The notes under the pieces are model-generated. The model had not been told where the DNA came from. It was given only the letters and a program-made list of their open reading frames with translations, and ran no database searches. 39,928 nt of DNA from contig NZ_JAERJP010000027.1 of assembly GCF_018257575.1 (NCBI RefSeq), forward strand, positions 1 to 39,928. The letters run 5' to 3'. The position numbers and the translations under genes were made by a program. Positions 24,545 to 35,199 of the stretch are shown here, in pieces. Each line of letters starts with the position of its first letter. Position 1 is the first letter of the stretch. The DNA comes from Tatumella sp. JGM91. GTDB taxonomy: Bacteria; Pseudomonadota; Gammaproteobacteria; Enterobacterales; Enterobacteriaceae.

Positions 24545-26020
24545 TTACCCTTTCTGATACTGACGGTAGCGTTGTTGCAGCTGACGAAGCTGGTCTATAC
24601 GGGCATCATAACGTGCCTGTTTCAGGCTGCCAACCGGCACCTGTGCGCTGGCGCTGCTCAGTGCACGGATAGCCTGGTCAAGCTGCCCGTCCAGTGCCAG
24701 ACCCTGTGCCTGATCGAATAATACCTCATCACTGAGTCCCTGAGCGGCATCTGCCTGGCTCAGTAAATCCCAGCCATTTGGGTCGTCAGGATAGTCCCAG
24801 CTATAGCGGTTCAGCAGCTTACTGGCATTCGCTGGCTGCCCTGCCTGTAAATAGGCATTGGCAAGGTTGAGCTGTATCACCGGATTTTTCCGCGGGCTGC
24901 CGGCCGCGGTGAGTAAACGTATGGCAGCGGCAGGTTGCTTCAGACCGATATCAATGTCCGTCATAAGGTCGAGAAACCACGGATTAGCTGGCTGGCTTTG
25001 CAATAATGGCTGAATAATATTTTTGGCATCCTGAAACTTTTTGGCAGCCATAAACTGTATCGCTCTGCCGTATTTTGCGGCCAGTTGCTGACGGGTATTG
25101 CCTTTGGCATAGTTATTCAGTACTTCATCCAGTAATGCGTTACTTCGGCCCTGTGATGTGCCATACATTCCCATAATGCGGACTTTGGCAAAAAAGAAGT
25201 CTTGCGAGGAGTGGACGACGACCGGAGGCATTTGGTTCGCCCGATCACGGGCATCGGCCAGACGACTATCAGGTAACGGGTGCGTTAACAGAATTTCCGG
25301 GGGTTTCGACGCATAGCGTGACTGGTCGGCCAGTTTCTGCATAAAAGCGGGCATTGCCTGCGGATCAAACCCTGCCCGTTGCAGGACCTGAATACCAATA
25401 CGGTCAGCTTCTTTTTCGTTATCCTGGGTAAAACTGATAATTCCCTGCTGGGTGCCTGCCAGGGTACCGGTTAATGCTGCCATTCCCGCCTGCGGGCTGG
25501 CCATGGCCAGCAGGATTGAGCCAAGTGCCCCGACCCAGGTTAACGGTGCACTGCGCTTTTGTGCTTCCATTGCCCGCGCCAGATGTCGCTGCGTCACATG
25601 GGATATTTCGTGTGCCATCACTGAGGCCAGCTGGCTTTCATTATCTGTATAACGAAAAAGCGCCGAATGCAGTACTACATTTCCGCCAAAGAAAGCGAAA
25701 GCATTCAGTTCATCATTCTGTATCAGGTAAAAATGAAAGGGAGTTTTGACTGACCAGGCATGAGCGACCAGACGCTGGCCGAGAGTATTAATGTAGTTTG
25801 TCAGTAACGGATCATTAATCAGCGGTGCACTGCCGCGTAACTGACGGACATAATAATCGCCCATCTGCAGTTCCTGATTAATCGATAAAGTCGCCCCGGC
25901 CGTCGTCCCGATATCCGGCAGCGAATCAGTGATATCAGCAAACGCAGGACAGATACCGCTGCCGGCTGAGGTAATTAATAGCAGAGTTGCTAACGTTTTA
26001 TTTAACAAATACCTCATCAC
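24545..26020 (-). CDS. bepA: BepA periplasmic metalloprotease and chaperone
   Basis: BepA (YfgC) assists assembly of LptD and other outer-membrane proteins and degrades misfolded ones. It has 491 residues (E. coli 487). A signal peptide ends at about Ala28 (PAFA before DITD). The zinc site HEISH is at 137-141 with the third ligand in [10 protein letters not shown], and TPR helices fill the region from about 305 to the end. In E. coli the gene upstream is perM; here the upstream neighbour is bcp, so perM is missing from this position. Confidence 0.95.
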   Translation of the reverse strand: MMRYLLNKTLATLLLITSAGSGICPAFADITDSLPDIGTTAGATLSINQELQMGDYYVRQLRGSAPLINDPLLTNYINTLGQRLVAHAWSVKTPFHFYLIQNDELNAFAFFGGNVVLHSALFRYTDNESQLASVMAHEISHVTQRHLARAMEAQKRSAPLTWVGALGSILLAMASPQAGMAALTGTLAGTQQGIISFTQDNEKEADRIGIQVLQRAGFDPQAMPAFMQKLADQSRYASKPPEILLTHPLPDSRLADARDRANQMPPVVVHSSQDFFFAKVRIMGMYGTSQGRSNALLDEVLNNYAKGNTRQQLAAKYGRAIQFMAAKKFQDAKNIIQPLLQSQPANPWFLDLMTDIDIGLKQPAAAIRLLTAAGSPRKNPVIQLNLANAYLQAGQPANASKLLNRYSWDYPDDPNGWDLLSQADAAQGLSDEVLFDQAQGLALDGQLDQAIRALSSASAQVPVGSLKQARYDARIDQLRQLQQRYRQYQKG

Positions 26021-26183
26021 CTGTCCCTGTTTATCTGATTTGATGTTTTGACCTTTTTCCGGCCCGGAGGTTCGCGTTGTCAGGCAGGCCGTCTGTTAAC
26101 GGTGTCTGTTGGCAGGCTGAACGGGGCCGGACAGATCACCCGCAGTATAGCAGAGAGTGAAACAGGGACAGAACAGGAGAGTC

Positions 26184-26210
26184 TTCCGCCGCAGAGTATC
26201 TGCGACGGAA
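26184..26210 (-). terminator. Hairpin after bcp
   Basis: TTCCG-C-CGCAG (26184-26194) pairs with CTGCG-A-CGGAA (26200-26210), with one mismatch, 16 nt past the bcp stop on the minus strand. There is no T-run, so it is an imperfect terminator candidate. Confidence 0.4.
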
Positions 26211-26226
26211 AATAACGGCGCAAACG

Positions 26227-26691
26227 TCAGGCGTTCAGATAGCTGAGTATAACTTCGTGATGATTTGAGGTTTTAAAATCATCAAATACTTTTTCTATTT
26301 TTCCATCAGTACCGATCAGGAATGATGTACGGTGGATCCCGTCATAGGTTTTCCCCATAAACTTCTTTTCCCCCCAGATACCAAACTGCTCGCAAACCTG
26401 ATGATCCTCATCAGATAACAGAGTGAAGTTCAGCAGTTCTTTTTCAGCAAAACGCGACAGTTTTTCCGGTTTGTCGGTGCTGATACCCACAACCTGTACT
26501 CCGGCATTATTCAGGGTTGCCATATTATCCCGTAAACCACAGGCCTGCACGGTACATCCCGGGGTCATCGCTTTCGGATAGAAGTAAACCAGTACCCGTT
26601 CTCCCCGGAAGTCGGTTAAATTAACCTGTTCTCCGTCCTGGTCTGGCAAGCTAAACATAGGTGCATTATCGCCGGCTTTCAGTGGATTCAT
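26227..26691 (-). CDS. bcp: Thioredoxin-dependent thiol peroxidase Bcp (PrxQ type)
   Basis: Bcp reduces hydrogen peroxide and organic hydroperoxides in the cytosol with electrons from thioredoxin. It is about 154 residues (E. coli 156), beginning MNPLKAGD. Peroxidatic Cys46 in PKAMTPGCTVQAC and resolving Cys51 give the PrxQ-type intramolecular disulfide. GGAG precedes the double ATG (26694/26691) by a few bases; I take the second. The longer open frame overlaps gcvR and is not real. Confidence 0.96.
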   Translation of the reverse strand: MNPLKAGDNAPMFSLPDQDGEQVNLTDFRGERVLVYFYPKAMTPGCTVQACGLRDNMATLNNAGVQVVGISTDKPEKLSRFAEKELLNFTLLSDEDHQVCEQFGIWGEKKFMGKTYDGIHRTSFLIGTDGKIEKVFDDFKTSNHHEVILSYLNA

Positions 26692-26863
26692 CATAACTCT
26701 CCGATGGTTATCTTTTGGCCGAATCAGCCAGTGAAAATTAATTTTATCAGACAGCTTTACCTTCGGTAATATTCTGCTGCAGAGCAAGTGCGGAAAATGC
26801 TTATTCTTCCCGCGGGTAATACCAGGATACGGATGTTTTTCACTAATGATGACGGCAGATGAC

Positions 26864-27442
26864 TTATTGTGCAGGAGATGTTTCTGACGGGTCACTGTCG
26901 AGCATACTGTGTAGCCGTATACTGCCTTGCCCGTTGAGTTCTGTACAGAGCCGGTGAAATGCCTGTTCAAATAAGTAGCGATCATCGCGGGCATCACTGT
27001 GGGCCGTCATCTGGATGTTCAGGGTCGGCTGCGAATTTTCACGGCCCGGGGTCGTGCGTGATACCAGTTCAGCAATATTCATCCGGTGCTGGTCCAGCAA
27101 ATCAGTAAAACGTTCGATAATACTGGGGGAATCCGCGACTTCAACTGTGATCCAGGTGGTTTCCGGACGGGGAGGCTGTGTCTCTACCCGGGTGCGCTTC
27201 ATCACAATCAGTAACTCAAGTTCCGCCCCTTTCAGGGGTAATGTTGACTCAATAAGTCCGATAGCATCCCAGCTTCCCGACAGCAGCATAATAAAGGTGA
27301 ATTCATCGCCCAGAATTGCCAGCCGGCTATCATCAATGTTACATCCGCAGCGGCTGACATGACGGGTGATGGTATTGACAATGCCTGGCCTGTCAGCACC
27401 GAGAGCGGTGATCACTAAATGATGTTGCGGTGACTGTGGCAA
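26864..27442 (-). CDS. gcvR: Glycine cleavage system regulator GcvR
   Basis: GcvR is a cytosolic repressor partner: without glycine it binds GcvA and prevents activation of the gcvTHP operon. It has 192 residues (E. coli 190) with two ACT domains, the first at about 8-80 (ALGADRPGIVNTITRHVSRCGCNI) and the second at about 95-170 (EVADSPSIIERFTDLLDQHRMNIAEL). It is followed by bcp 172 nt away, as in E. coli, and is divergent from dapA. Confidence 0.95.
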   Translation of the reverse strand: MPQSPQHHLVITALGADRPGIVNTITRHVSRCGCNIDDSRLAILGDEFTFIMLLSGSWDAIGLIESTLPLKGAELELLIVMKRTRVETQPPRPETTWITVEVADSPSIIERFTDLLDQHRMNIAELVSRTTPGRENSQPTLNIQMTAHSDARDDRYLFEQAFHRLCTELNGQGSIRLHSMLDSDPSETSPAQ

Positions 27443-27584
27443 AGTACTCTTTCCTGTTTTTTTCTAATAACTCTAAGGTAAACATAAAAAAAACTGCTGA
27501 CAAGCTCAGGAAGCGTCTGGCTGGCTTGCTTTTCACATGAAGTAAACCTTACCATGAAGTAATTGCACGTTGAGGGGATCACTC

Positions 27585-28463
27585 ATGTTTACCGGAAGTA
27601 TTGTTGCGCTGATTACACCAATGGATGATAACGGTGATCTTTGCCGTGAAAGCCTGAAAAAATTAATTGATTATCATGTTGATAGCGGTACTTCTGCCAT
27701 CGTTTCTGTTGGAACGACCGGGGAGTCGGCGACACTCAGCCATTCTGAGCATGTGGAAGTGGTTAAAGCGACTGTTGAACTGGCCGCAGGACGTATTCCG
27801 GTTATTGCCGGTACCGGTACCAATGCAACGGCGGAAGGTATTGCATTAACCCGCAACTTTGAAGACAGCGGTGTGGTCGGTTGTCTGACGGTGGTACCTT
27901 ACTATAACCGTCCGACTCAGGAAGGTATATATCAGCATTTTAAAGCGATTGCGGAAAGCAGCGAATTGCCACAAATGCTGTATAATGTACCGTCGCGCAC
28001 CGGATGTGATATGTTGCCCGAAACTGTCGCCCGTTTAGCCGAAATTAAAAATATTATCGGAATAAAAGAAGCGACAGGGAACTTATCCCGTGTGAGTCAG
28101 ATCCAAGAGCTGGTTGATGATAAGTTTATTTTGCTGAGCGGTGATGACGCCAGTGCCTTAGACTTTATGCAACTGGGAGGCTCGGGCGTTATTTCAGTAA
28201 CAGCAAACGTTGTCGCCCGTGAAATGGCAGAAGTCTGCCGGCTTGCCGGACAAGGTGAATTTGCTGAAGCCCGGCACCTGAATCAGCGTTTGATGGCCTT
28301 ACATCACACGTTATTTTGTGAACCCAATCCGATCCCCGTCAAGTGGGCAGCGAAACAGCTGGGGTTGATCGCAAACGACACATTGCGCCTGCCAATGACT
28401 CCGTTGACTGCAAAGGCAGTCCCGGCAATCGAAACAGCATTGCGTGATGCAGGTTTGCGATAA
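27585..28463 (+). CDS. dapA: 4-hydroxy-tetrahydrodipicolinate synthase
   Basis: DapA condenses pyruvate with aspartate semialdehyde, the committed step to lysine and meso-diaminopimelate. It has 292 residues, equal to E. coli. Thr44-Thr45 in VGTTGES, the tyrosine in YNVPSRTG and the Schiff-base lysine in GIKEATG make up the active site. GAGGGG at about 27572 supports ATG 27585. It is followed by bamC after 14 nt. Confidence 0.97.
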   Translation: MFTGSIVALITPMDDNGDLCRESLKKLIDYHVDSGTSAIVSVGTTGESATLSHSEHVEVVKATVELAAGRIPVIAGTGTNATAEGIALTRNFEDSGVVGCLTVVPYYNRPTQEGIYQHFKAIAESSELPQMLYNVPSRTGCDMLPETVARLAEIKNIIGIKEATGNLSRVSQIQELVDDKFILLSGDDASALDFMQLGGSGVISVTANVVAREMAEVCRLAGQGEFAEARHLNQRLMALHHTLFCEPNPIPVKWAAKQLGLIANDTLRLPMTPLTAKAVPAIETALRDAGLR

Positions 28464-28477
28464 TTTAGGGAGTTTGA

Positions 28478-29506
28478 ATGGCTTACTCAGTTAAGAGTTC
28501 TGCAGTCGCTAAAGCAGCGGGGCTGTCGGTAGTATTATTACTGGCTGCCTGCTCTAACGATCAGAATTACAAGCGGCAAATTAATGGTAATGACGACTAT
28601 CTGAAAGCCGCCGCATTACATGATCTGAATGTACCCGCCGGAATGATTCTGCCGTTAGAGAATGGACAGTATCAGGTACCTGCCGCACCGGCTGGCGGTG
28701 CGACCGGTACTCAGCTGGATATTCGTCCGCCGGCGCAGCCACTGGCATTGCTGAACGGTACCCGTACTCAGCTGAGCGGTAATACTGCGCAACTGATTTT
28801 TGATAATCAGCAGCCCGGGCTCTGGTCTCAGTTAATCACTATTCTCGGCAGCCGGCAGGTGAAAATTGCCCAGCGTAATGATGCTGCACAACAGCTGACC
28901 ACCGACTGGATTAACTGGAACCGTCCGGACGAAGATTACCAGTACCGCGGCCGTTATCAGATTGCCGTACAGCAGCAGAGCTATCAGACGGTATTGAGCG
29001 TTCGCTCGCTGGAATTACAGCAGAAAGGTGTGGCTGTGAGTACTTCCGGTGAAATTCAGCGTTATACAACCCAATTGCTGAACGAAATTTCCGGTGAACT
29101 GAATGCGCAGGCGATTGCACGTGAAAATGCCGGAAACAGCCGTATCGGTAGTATCGATGTACAAAGCGGTGCTGATGATACCGGATTGCCGAATGTCATT
29201 ATCCGCGCACCGTATTCTGCTGCATGGCAGCGTCTGCCGGTTGCTCTGTCTCATGTGGGGATGACCATATCAGATAAAGACCGTTCAGATGGCAGTCTGA
29301 AAGTCAGCTATAAAGCACCCGGCAGCAGCAGCTGGGATGCTTTAGGCGCGAAAGACCCGGGTCTGAGCAACGGTGACTACAAATTACAGCTGGGTGATTT
29401 GGGTAACCGCAGTAGTTTACAGTTCATTGATCCGAAAGGGCATGTGCTGACCCAGTCGCAAAATGATGCAATGGTACCTGTTTTACAGGCGGCGTTTAAC
29501 AAATAA
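28478..29506 (+). CDS. bamC: Outer membrane assembly lipoprotein BamC
   Basis: BamC (NlpB) is a lipoprotein of the BAM complex that inserts beta-barrel proteins into the outer membrane. It has 342 residues (E. coli 344). The lipobox LLAAC puts the lipidated Cys at 25. Next comes the unstructured, BamD-binding N-terminal stretch (YKRQINGNDDYLKA), followed by two helix-grip domains. It shares a transcript with dapA and ends at a strong terminator. Confidence 0.95.
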   Translation: MAYSVKSSAVAKAAGLSVVLLLAACSNDQNYKRQINGNDDYLKAAALHDLNVPAGMILPLENGQYQVPAAPAGGATGTQLDIRPPAQPLALLNGTRTQLSGNTAQLIFDNQQPGLWSQLITILGSRQVKIAQRNDAAQQLTTDWINWNRPDEDYQYRGRYQIAVQQQSYQTVLSVRSLELQQKGVAVSTSGEIQRYTTQLLNEISGELNAQAIARENAGNSRIGSIDVQSGADDTGLPNVIIRAPYSAAWQRLPVALSHVGMTISDKDRSDGSLKVSYKAPGSSSWDALGAKDPGLSNGDYKLQLGDLGNRSSLQFIDPKGHVLTQSQNDAMVPVLQAAFNK

Positions 29507-29510
29507 CGCA

Positions 29511-29539
29511 AAAAAGGCCGGAGATTCTCCGGCCTTTTT
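29511..29539 (+). terminator. Intrinsic terminator of dapA-bamC
   Basis: AAAAAGGCCGGAG (29511-29523) pairs with CTCCGGCCTTTTT (29527-29539) around a 3-nt loop. The 13-bp perfect stem, with T's on one side and A's on the other, should work in both directions. Confidence 0.92.
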
Positions 29540-29552
29540 GTTTTTAATTTGG

Positions 29553-29584
29553 CATAATAGTCGCGGTCAGGTAAACGATTGCGT
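29553..29584 (+). promoter_or_regulatory. purC promoter with PurR operator
   Basis: A -10-like CATAAT (29553-29558) is followed by AGGTAAACGATTGCGT at 29569-29584, which matches the PurR consensus at 13 of 16 positions, including the core AAACG and the right half TTGCGT. The operator would cover the transcription start. A -35 is not obvious. Confidence 0.75.
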
Positions 29585-29648
29585 AGCGCAATAGTTCAGG
29601 TAAAATCAATCATCATGCGTAAGTTCTTTCATGTTTGGAGTTAACAAG

Positions 29649-30362
29649 ATGCAAAAGCAAGCTGAGTTGTATCGCGGCAAGGCTAAAACAGTATTCAGTA
29701 CCGATAACCCCGATTTGCTGATACTGGAATTCCGCAATGATACATCAGCAGGAGACGGAGCCAGAATCGAACAGTTTGATCGTAAGGGAATGGTAAATAA
29801 TAAATTTAACTATTTCATTATGCAGAAACTGCAACAGGCGGGTATCCCGACTCAGATGGAAGCATTGCTTTCAGATACGGAAGCGCTGGTCAGAAAACTG
29901 GATATGGTTCCGGTAGAATGCGTGGTGCGTAACCGTGCAGCCGGTTCACTGGTGAAAAGATTAGGGGTGGAAGAGGGGATTGTCCTTAACCCGCCGATCT
30001 TTGATCTTTTTCTGAAAGACGATGCGCATCATGATCCCATGATCAATGAATCTTACTGTGAAACTTTTGGCTGGGTCAGCCGGCAGCATCTGGCGCGGAT
30101 GCGTGAACTGACATATCAGGCCAACGAAGTCCTGAGCCAGCTGTTTGATCAGGCCGGGCTGATTCTGGTCGACTTCAAACTGGAGTTCGGGCTATTTAAC
30201 GGTGAAGTGGTGCTGGGTGATGAGTTTTCTCCGGATGGCGCACGTCTGTGGGATAAATCAACCATGGCTAAAATGGATAAAGACCGTTTCCGCCAGAGCC
30301 TGGGTGGCGTGGTAGAAGCGTACGAAGAAGTGGCCCACCGTCTGGGAGTACCACTGGATTAA
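29649..30362 (+). CDS. purC: SAICAR synthetase
   Basis: PurC joins CAIR to aspartate to form SAICAR in purine synthesis. It has 237 residues, equal to E. coli, with [15 protein letters not shown] at the start, the SAICAR signatures VVRNRAAGS and LVDFKLEFG, and [16 protein letters not shown] 29649 (GGAG 8 nt upstream) is preferred to the ATG 18 nt before it. It is a single-gene unit between two strong terminators. Confidence 0.97.
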   Translation: MQKQAELYRGKAKTVFSTDNPDLLILEFRNDTSAGDGARIEQFDRKGMVNNKFNYFIMQKLQQAGIPTQMEALLSDTEALVRKLDMVPVECVVRNRAAGSLVKRLGVEEGIVLNPPIFDLFLKDDAHHDPMINESYCETFGWVSRQHLARMRELTYQANEVLSQLFDQAGLILVDFKLEFGLFNGEVVLGDEFSPDGARLWDKSTMAKMDKDRFRQSLGGVVEAYEEVAHRLGVPLD

Positions 30363-30380
30363 TTAACAGGGTGCCCCGTC

Positions 30381-30420
30381 AACGCCGGCATAACAGTGAG
30401 TCTGTTATGCCGGCGTTTTT
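30381..30420 (+). terminator. Intrinsic terminator of purC
   Basis: AACGCCGGCATAACAG (30381-30396) pairs perfectly with 30402-30417 (16 bp) around TGAGT, followed by a T-run. Confidence 0.93.
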
Positions 30421-30531
30421 GTTGGTATCAGGGTCAGCCCTGTTGCGGGACAGAGCCTGTGGGGGACTGGTCTTCTGCCGGTAACCCGACTAAAATCTGC
30501 ATAATGTAATAAAAAATAACAGAGGTTACGG

Positions 30532-31416
30532 ATGCGTTGGCAAGGGCGTCGTGAGAGCGAGAATGTCGAGGACCGGCGGGATCAGTCTTCCGGCAGCAGC
30601 GGAACGGGGGGCGGAAACGGTTTCCGTATCCCGCGCGGTAAAAGCGGTATTGTTATTCTGATTGTGGTGGTGGTAGCGGGTTATTATGGTTATGACCTGA
30701 CACCTTTACTGAGTGGCGGTGGCGGTAGCAGCGTGACGACAGCATCAACTACCGGGCAGACTCATGTGCAGCGTCCGGCTGACGACCAGGCAGCGAAATT
30801 CACCTCAGTAGTGCTGGCATCAACGGAGGACACCTGGGGGGAAATTTTCCGTAAGATGGGGAAACATTACGTCAACCCTAAACTGGTGATCTATCGCGGT
30901 CATACGTCTACCGGATGCGGTACCGGGCAATCGGTTATGGGGCCGTTCTATTGTCCGGCGGATCAGACGGTCTATATTGACCTCTCTTTTTATGATGAGC
31001 TGAAAAATAAACTGGGTGCCGGCGGCGACTTTGCTAATGGTTATGTTATTGCTCATGAAGTGGGACACCATGTTCAGAAACTGCTGGGTATTGAAGAAAA
31101 AGTCAGACAGCAACAGCAACACAGCAGCCAGACAGAAGCTAATCGCCTGTCGGTGAAACTCGAACTACAGGCGGATTGTTTTGCCGGTGTCTGGGGACAT
31201 TCGATGCAACAGCAAAATGTGCTGGAAAACGGTGACCTGCAGCAGGCGCTGAATGCGGCCGAAGCGATTGGTGATGATAAATTACAGCAAGAGAGCCAGG
31301 GACGGGTAGTCCCGGACAGCTTTACCCATGGCACTTCTCAGCAGCGTTACAGCTGGTTTAAGCGCGGTTTTGACAGTGGTGACCCCGCCCAGTGTAATAC
31401 CTTTGCCGCCGGATGA
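30532..31416 (+). CDS. ypfJ: YpfJ family putative neutral zinc metallopeptidase
   Basis: This is a membrane-anchored zinc-peptidase-like protein of 294 residues (family PF04228, E. coli YpfJ). Its N-terminus is charged, then Gly/Ser-rich. One membrane span (about 38-53) is followed by a periplasmic domain with HEVGHH at 175-180 and a third zinc ligand in [12 protein letters not shown]. Its substrate is not known. It overlaps tmcA by 4 nt, so translation is probably coupled, as in E. coli. Confidence 0.92.
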   Translation: MRWQGRRESENVEDRRDQSSGSSGTGGGNGFRIPRGKSGIVILIVVVVAGYYGYDLTPLLSGGGGSSVTTASTTGQTHVQRPADDQAAKFTSVVLASTEDTWGEIFRKMGKHYVNPKLVIYRGHTSTGCGTGQSVMGPFYCPADQTVYIDLSFYDELKNKLGAGGDFANGYVIAHEVGHHVQKLLGIEEKVRQQQQHSSQTEANRLSVKLELQADCFAGVWGHSMQQQNVLENGDLQQALNAAEAIGDDKLQQESQGRVVPDSFTHGTSQQRYSWFKRGFDSGDPAQCNTFAAG

Positions 31417-33419
31417 CTGACTGGCAAACCAGCAGTGAACAGATGCGGCGGACCGGGATCCGCCGCATCTGTATCATCAGTGGTGACAAAGACTGGGTGA
31501 CGGGGGCTGCCCGCAGTGTCCGGAATACCCTGACGGGTGACTGGCTGACGGTCAGTGCAGACCTGCCGCCAGACCCACGGGTGGTCCGGCCGTCGGCAGT
31601 AAAATCTCTGCTCGGCCGGGAGTATCTTCACGGGATTTTTGATGCCCGTGACGGGTTTCATGCTGAATCTCTGGCGTGTATGGCCGGAACGTTACTGGCT
31701 GGCAGCTGGCTGCTGTTATTACTTCCGCCGAAAGCACAATGGATGACCCGAGCCGACCAGGACAGTCTGCGCTGGGCTGATACCACAGCGGCGATTGCTG
31801 TTCCCCGCTTTATGAGTCATTTTGCGTCGGTGATTGGCGCGGACAGTGAGATCAGCCATTGGCAGCAACATCAGCCGTTGTCTCTTGCACCACTGAAACC
31901 CTCTCCGGACTGGCAGTGCCGTGCGGCACAACAACAGCAGGATATTATTCGCCGGTTGCAGGAAATGGAACAGGGGGTTGCTGTACTGACAGCAGCCCGC
32001 GGACGTGGAAAGTCTGCCCTGGCAGGAATGCTGGCCCGCATTTCTCCGGGGACTATTGTCTCCGCTCCGGCAAAAGTCTCAACCGGTGTTTTACAGACGT
32101 TTGCCGGTGATAATTTTCGTTTTATAGCCCCGGATGCTTTACTGGCTGATCCGCCAGCAGATGATGGTGGCTGGCTGATTGTTGATGAAGCCGCGGCCAT
32201 CCCGGCCCCGTTATTACGACAAATGACGAAATGTTTTAGCCGTGTTTTATTATCGACCACGGTACAGGGCTATGAAGGTACCGGCAGAGGATTTCTGCTG
32301 AAATTTTGTGCCGGTTTGCCTGAGGTCAGCTTTTTCAGTTTATCTGAGCCTCTGCGCTGGTCGGTACAGGACCCGCTGGAACGCTTTATTGATCAGCTGT
32401 TTCTGTTTGATGAGTCCGGCCCTTTACCAGCGGGTGAGCCGGGGGCAATACATAAGCTGTCGCGTGACAGCTGGCTGGCCGATCCCCGCACCGCCCGTGC
32501 TTTGTATCAGTTACTGAGCAGTGCCCATTACCGGACAACCCCGCTGGACCTGCGGCGGATGATGGATGCCCCCGGTATGCACTTCTGGCTGGCTGAAGGG
32601 GCAACCGCCTTACCGGGGGCTCTGTGGCTGGTGGAGGAAGGAGGGCTGAGTCAGTCTTTGAGTAATGCCGTCTGGGCCGGGTTCCGGCGGCCAAAAGGTA
32701 ATCTGGTGGCCCAGTCCCTGGCGGCACACGCGGGGTTTCCGCAGGCGGCCAGTATGCGTTCCCGGCGTATCAGCCGGGTCGCGGTCGATTATATGTCCCG
32801 GCGTCAGGGGACAGGTAAAGCACTGGTGATGGCGGCCATCGCCAGCACCGGAGAGGACTGTGACTATATCTCGGTCAGTTTTGGTTTTACCACTGAGCTT
32901 TGGCAATTCTGGCAGGCCTGCGGTTTTCGTCTGGTCCGGTTTGGTACTCAACCTGAAGCCAGCAGCGGGTGTTATGCAGCGATGGCAATCCGGCCTCTGA
33001 GTGCGGCCGGTGAGCAATTAGCAACCGCTGCAGAGCAGCGTCTGTGGCGCGACTGGGAGTACCTTGCGCCGCGCTGGCTGAGTCTTCCCGGGCTGGAAAG
33101 ACCCTCAGCACCCGCTCAGGGAACAGACTCTGTTGCCGGGGCAGACTGGCAGGAGCTGGCGGGTTTTGCCTGGGGAAGCCGGCCTTATGAAAGTAGTTAC
33201 CCTGCACTGAGACGTTTACTGTGCAGACTACAGCAATGGCCTGAGACTCTGGCGGCTTGTGCTGATCCGGTAGCGGAGAAACACAGTATAGCCGCGGCTG
33301 GCGGGCGTAAAGCCTGGCTGAGGAAACTGCGGGCAGAAGTATCACAGCAGTTAATCATGCAGGATATACAGCAAGCACAAGACTGGCAGCAGCAACTGCA
33401 ACAGCTCAGACACCCCTGA
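31413..33419 (+). CDS. tmcA: tRNA(Met) cytidine acetyltransferase TmcA
   Basis: TmcA makes N4-acetylcytidine at position 34 of elongator tRNA(Met), using acetyl-CoA and ATP or GTP. It has 668 residues (E. coli 671). An N-terminal DUF1726 region is followed by a RecD-like helicase/ATPase domain with GRGKS at 197-201 and a DEAA Walker B at 258-261. The GNAT domain carries [17 protein letters not shown] at about 455. The C-terminus is the tRNA-binding tail. ATG 31413 lies inside the end of ypfJ. Many shadow frames come from the high GC content. Confidence 0.95.
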   Translation: MTDWQTSSEQMRRTGIRRICIISGDKDWVTGAARSVRNTLTGDWLTVSADLPPDPRVVRPSAVKSLLGREYLHGIFDARDGFHAESLACMAGTLLAGSWLLLLLPPKAQWMTRADQDSLRWADTTAAIAVPRFMSHFASVIGADSEISHWQQHQPLSLAPLKPSPDWQCRAAQQQQDIIRRLQEMEQGVAVLTAARGRGKSALAGMLARISPGTIVSAPAKVSTGVLQTFAGDNFRFIAPDALLADPPADDGGWLIVDEAAAIPAPLLRQMTKCFSRVLLSTTVQGYEGTGRGFLLKFCAGLPEVSFFSLSEPLRWSVQDPLERFIDQLFLFDESGPLPAGEPGAIHKLSRDSWLADPRTARALYQLLSSAHYRTTPLDLRRMMDAPGMHFWLAEGATALPGALWLVEEGGLSQSLSNAVWAGFRRPKGNLVAQSLAAHAGFPQAASMRSRRISRVAVDYMSRRQGTGKALVMAAIASTGEDCDYISVSFGFTTELWQFWQACGFRLVRFGTQPEASSGCYAAMAIRPLSAAGEQLATAAEQRLWRDWEYLAPRWLSLPGLERPSAPAQGTDSVAGADWQELAGFAWGSRPYESSYPALRRLLCRLQQWPETLAACADPVAEKHSIAAAGGRKAWLRKLRAEVSQQLIMQDIQQAQDWQQQLQQLRHP

Positions 33420-33430
33420 AAACCGGATAA

Positions 33431-33466
33431 AAAGCAGACAGGCAGCCGGTTATGGTTGCCTGTCTG
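33431..33466 (-). terminator. Terminator of yffB-dapE-ypfN
   Basis: CAGACAGGCA (33435-33444) pairs with TGCCTGTCTG (33457-33466). Read on the minus strand, the stem is followed by GCTTTTTAT. It also lies just after the convergent tmcA stop. Confidence 0.75.
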
Positions 33467-33480
33467 TCATTGCCGATGGT

Positions 33481-33666
33481 TTATTTTTTGGATGGCCAGT
33501 CATCATCATCCCACTTATCGTTAAAATCACGGTGCGGGGGTAATTCAGGTTTATTATCCAGATATTTTTTCGGGTCAACCCGTTTAAGGTCTTTATAAAC
33601 ATTCATCAGAAGACCGACCATAAAGAGAATAACAAGTATCCACCAATAGTGTTTTAACCATTCCAT
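33481..33666 (-). CDS. ypfN: YpfN (UPF0370) small membrane protein
   Basis: This small protein has 61 residues (E. coli 66). An N-terminal membrane helix ([16 protein letters not shown]) is followed by a conserved soluble tail [20 protein letters not shown], rich in Asp. Its function is unknown. It follows dapE by 20 nt and is the last gene of its unit. Confidence 0.93.
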   Translation of the reverse strand: MEWLKHYWWILVILFMVGLLMNVYKDLKRVDPKKYLDNKPELPPHRDFNDKWDDDDWPSKK

Positions 33667-33686
33667 AACAGTGACTCCTTCCGCGG

Positions 33687-34814
33687 TCAGGCAACCAGTT
33701 GATCCATAATCCGCTGATACATGCGGCTCAGCAGTTGCAGGTCAGAGGCTTTCACACACTCATTGATTTTATGGATTGTGGCATTGACCGGCCCCAGCTC
33801 TACTACCTGGGTACCCATTTTTGCAATAAAGCGGCCATCAGAGGTTCCGCCCGTGGTCAGCAACTGCGGCTTAATTTCATTATAATGCTGAACGGCCTTA
33901 ACCACCGCATTGACCAGTTTTCCTTGTTTTGTCAGGAAAGGCTGTCCGGAGAGGTTCCATTCCAGTGTGTATCTGAGCTGGTGGCGGGTCAGTAAGGCTT
34001 CGACCTGTTCACGGATCATTGTGTCCGTAAGTTCGGTACTGAACCTGAAGTTAAACTGCACAAATAAGTCACCAGGGATGACGTTATTACTGCCAGTACC
34101 GGCACTGATATTGGCGATTTGCATGCTGGTTGGCGGGAAAAACTCGTTACCGTTATCCCAGCGGGTGGCAACCAGTTGGTTAAGAGCCGGCATTGCCCGG
34201 TGCACCGGGTTATCAGCCAGCTGCGGGTAAGCAACATGCCCCTGCACACCATGAATTGTCAGGTTAGCTGTAATTGAGCCACGGCGACCATTTTTCGCGA
34301 CATCCCCGACAATTTCAGTACTGGAGGGCTCACCGACCAGACAATATTCGACCTTTTCCTGGCGTGCCATCAGGGTTTCTACGACTTTTACGGTGCCGTT
34401 AATCCCGCTGGCCTCTTCGTCAGAAGTGATCAAAAAGGCCAGCCGGCCGCGATGATCAGGATGGCGGGCGACAAAACGTTCGGCGGCAACAACCATTGCT
34501 GCCAGAGATCCTTTCATATCTGCCGCGCCACGGCCAAACAGCATGCCGTCACGGATTGTCGGTTCAAAAGGTGGATTAATCCAGTGGCGGGCTTCTCCGG
34601 GAGGGACGACATCCGTATGGCCGGCAAACGCCAGTGTTTCGCCTTTACCCCGGGTCGCCCAGAAGTTTTTAGTATCGCCAAAATTCATCGGTTCAATATG
34701 AAATCCGATGGCTTTCAGCCGGTCAGTCAGTAATGCCTGACAACCCGCATCCTCAGGGCTGACGGAAGGGCAGCGTATCAGTTGTTGAGTTAATTCAATG
34801 ACCGGGCAAAACAT
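33687..34814 (-). CDS. dapE: Succinyl-diaminopimelate desuccinylase
   Basis: DapE is a two-zinc M20 hydrolase that removes succinate from succinyl-LL-diaminopimelate in lysine and cell-wall synthesis. It has 375 residues, equal to E. coli. Metal ligands sit in [11 protein letters not shown] (His67) and [10 protein letters not shown] (Asp100). The catalytic glutamate is in SDEEAS, with further ligands in VGEPSS and the C-terminal His of NATIHKINE. The dimerisation domain is about 180-295. It follows yffB with a 1-nt gap. Confidence 0.97.
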   Translation of the reverse strand: MFCPVIELTQQLIRCPSVSPEDAGCQALLTDRLKAIGFHIEPMNFGDTKNFWATRGKGETLAFAGHTDVVPPGEARHWINPPFEPTIRDGMLFGRGAADMKGSLAAMVVAAERFVARHPDHRGRLAFLITSDEEASGINGTVKVVETLMARQEKVEYCLVGEPSSTEIVGDVAKNGRRGSITANLTIHGVQGHVAYPQLADNPVHRAMPALNQLVATRWDNGNEFFPPTSMQIANISAGTGSNNVIPGDLFVQFNFRFSTELTDTMIREQVEALLTRHQLRYTLEWNLSGQPFLTKQGKLVNAVVKAVQHYNEIKPQLLTTGGTSDGRFIAKMGTQVVELGPVNATIHKINECVKASDLQLLSRMYQRIMDQLVA

Positions 34815-34815
34815 C

Positions 34816-35199
34816 CTATAGATTCTCCTGAATAAACGTCAGATATGCTGAAGGGTCAAACCCGGTGAGCATTTTTTGGCTGGCAGTACAAAGTAGCGGA
34901 CGTTTAATCATGGCCGGATTTTCCAGCATTACCTGCAGAGCACTGTGCTTATCATTCACCGCAGCCCGGGTTTCCTCCGGCAATTTACGCCAGGTGGTTC
35001 CGCGGGTATTGAGCAGCGCCTGATAGCCCAGTTCGTCGATAAATGTGGCTAACAGTGCGCTGTCCAGCCCGTCGGTACGATAGTCATGGAAACAGAAATC
35101 CACGCCCTGTTGTTCCAGAAAGCGCCGTGCTTTACGGACGGTATCGCAGTTTTTTATTCCATACATCGTCAGCCGGCAAGGGATATCACTGTTTGTCAT
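34816..35199 (-). CDS. yffB: YffB, ArsC/Spx-family thioredoxin-fold protein
   Basis: This ArsC-like thioredoxin-fold protein has 127 residues (E. coli YffB 118). The active-site Cys18 is in [34 protein letters not shown] and MIKRPLLC are typical of YffB. The substrate is unknown; glutathione-linked reduction is assumed from the family. The N-terminus from ATG 35199 is about nine residues longer than in E. coli and the ribosome site is weak, so the start is provisional. It is first of yffB-dapE-ypfN. Confidence 0.9.
   Translation of the reverse strand: MTNSDIPCRLTMYGIKNCDTVRKARRFLEQQGVDFCFHDYRTDGLDSALLATFIDELGYQALLNTRGTTWRKLPEETRAAVNDKHSALQVMLENPAMIKRPLLCTASQKMLTGFDPSAYLTFIQENL

Noticed and set aside
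13348-33419. Many long antisense frames over mgtE, ppx, ppk, bamC, tmcA and dapE
   Set aside because: They are shadows created by GC-rich codons of the real genes; none has its own ribosome site together with a protein-like sequence.
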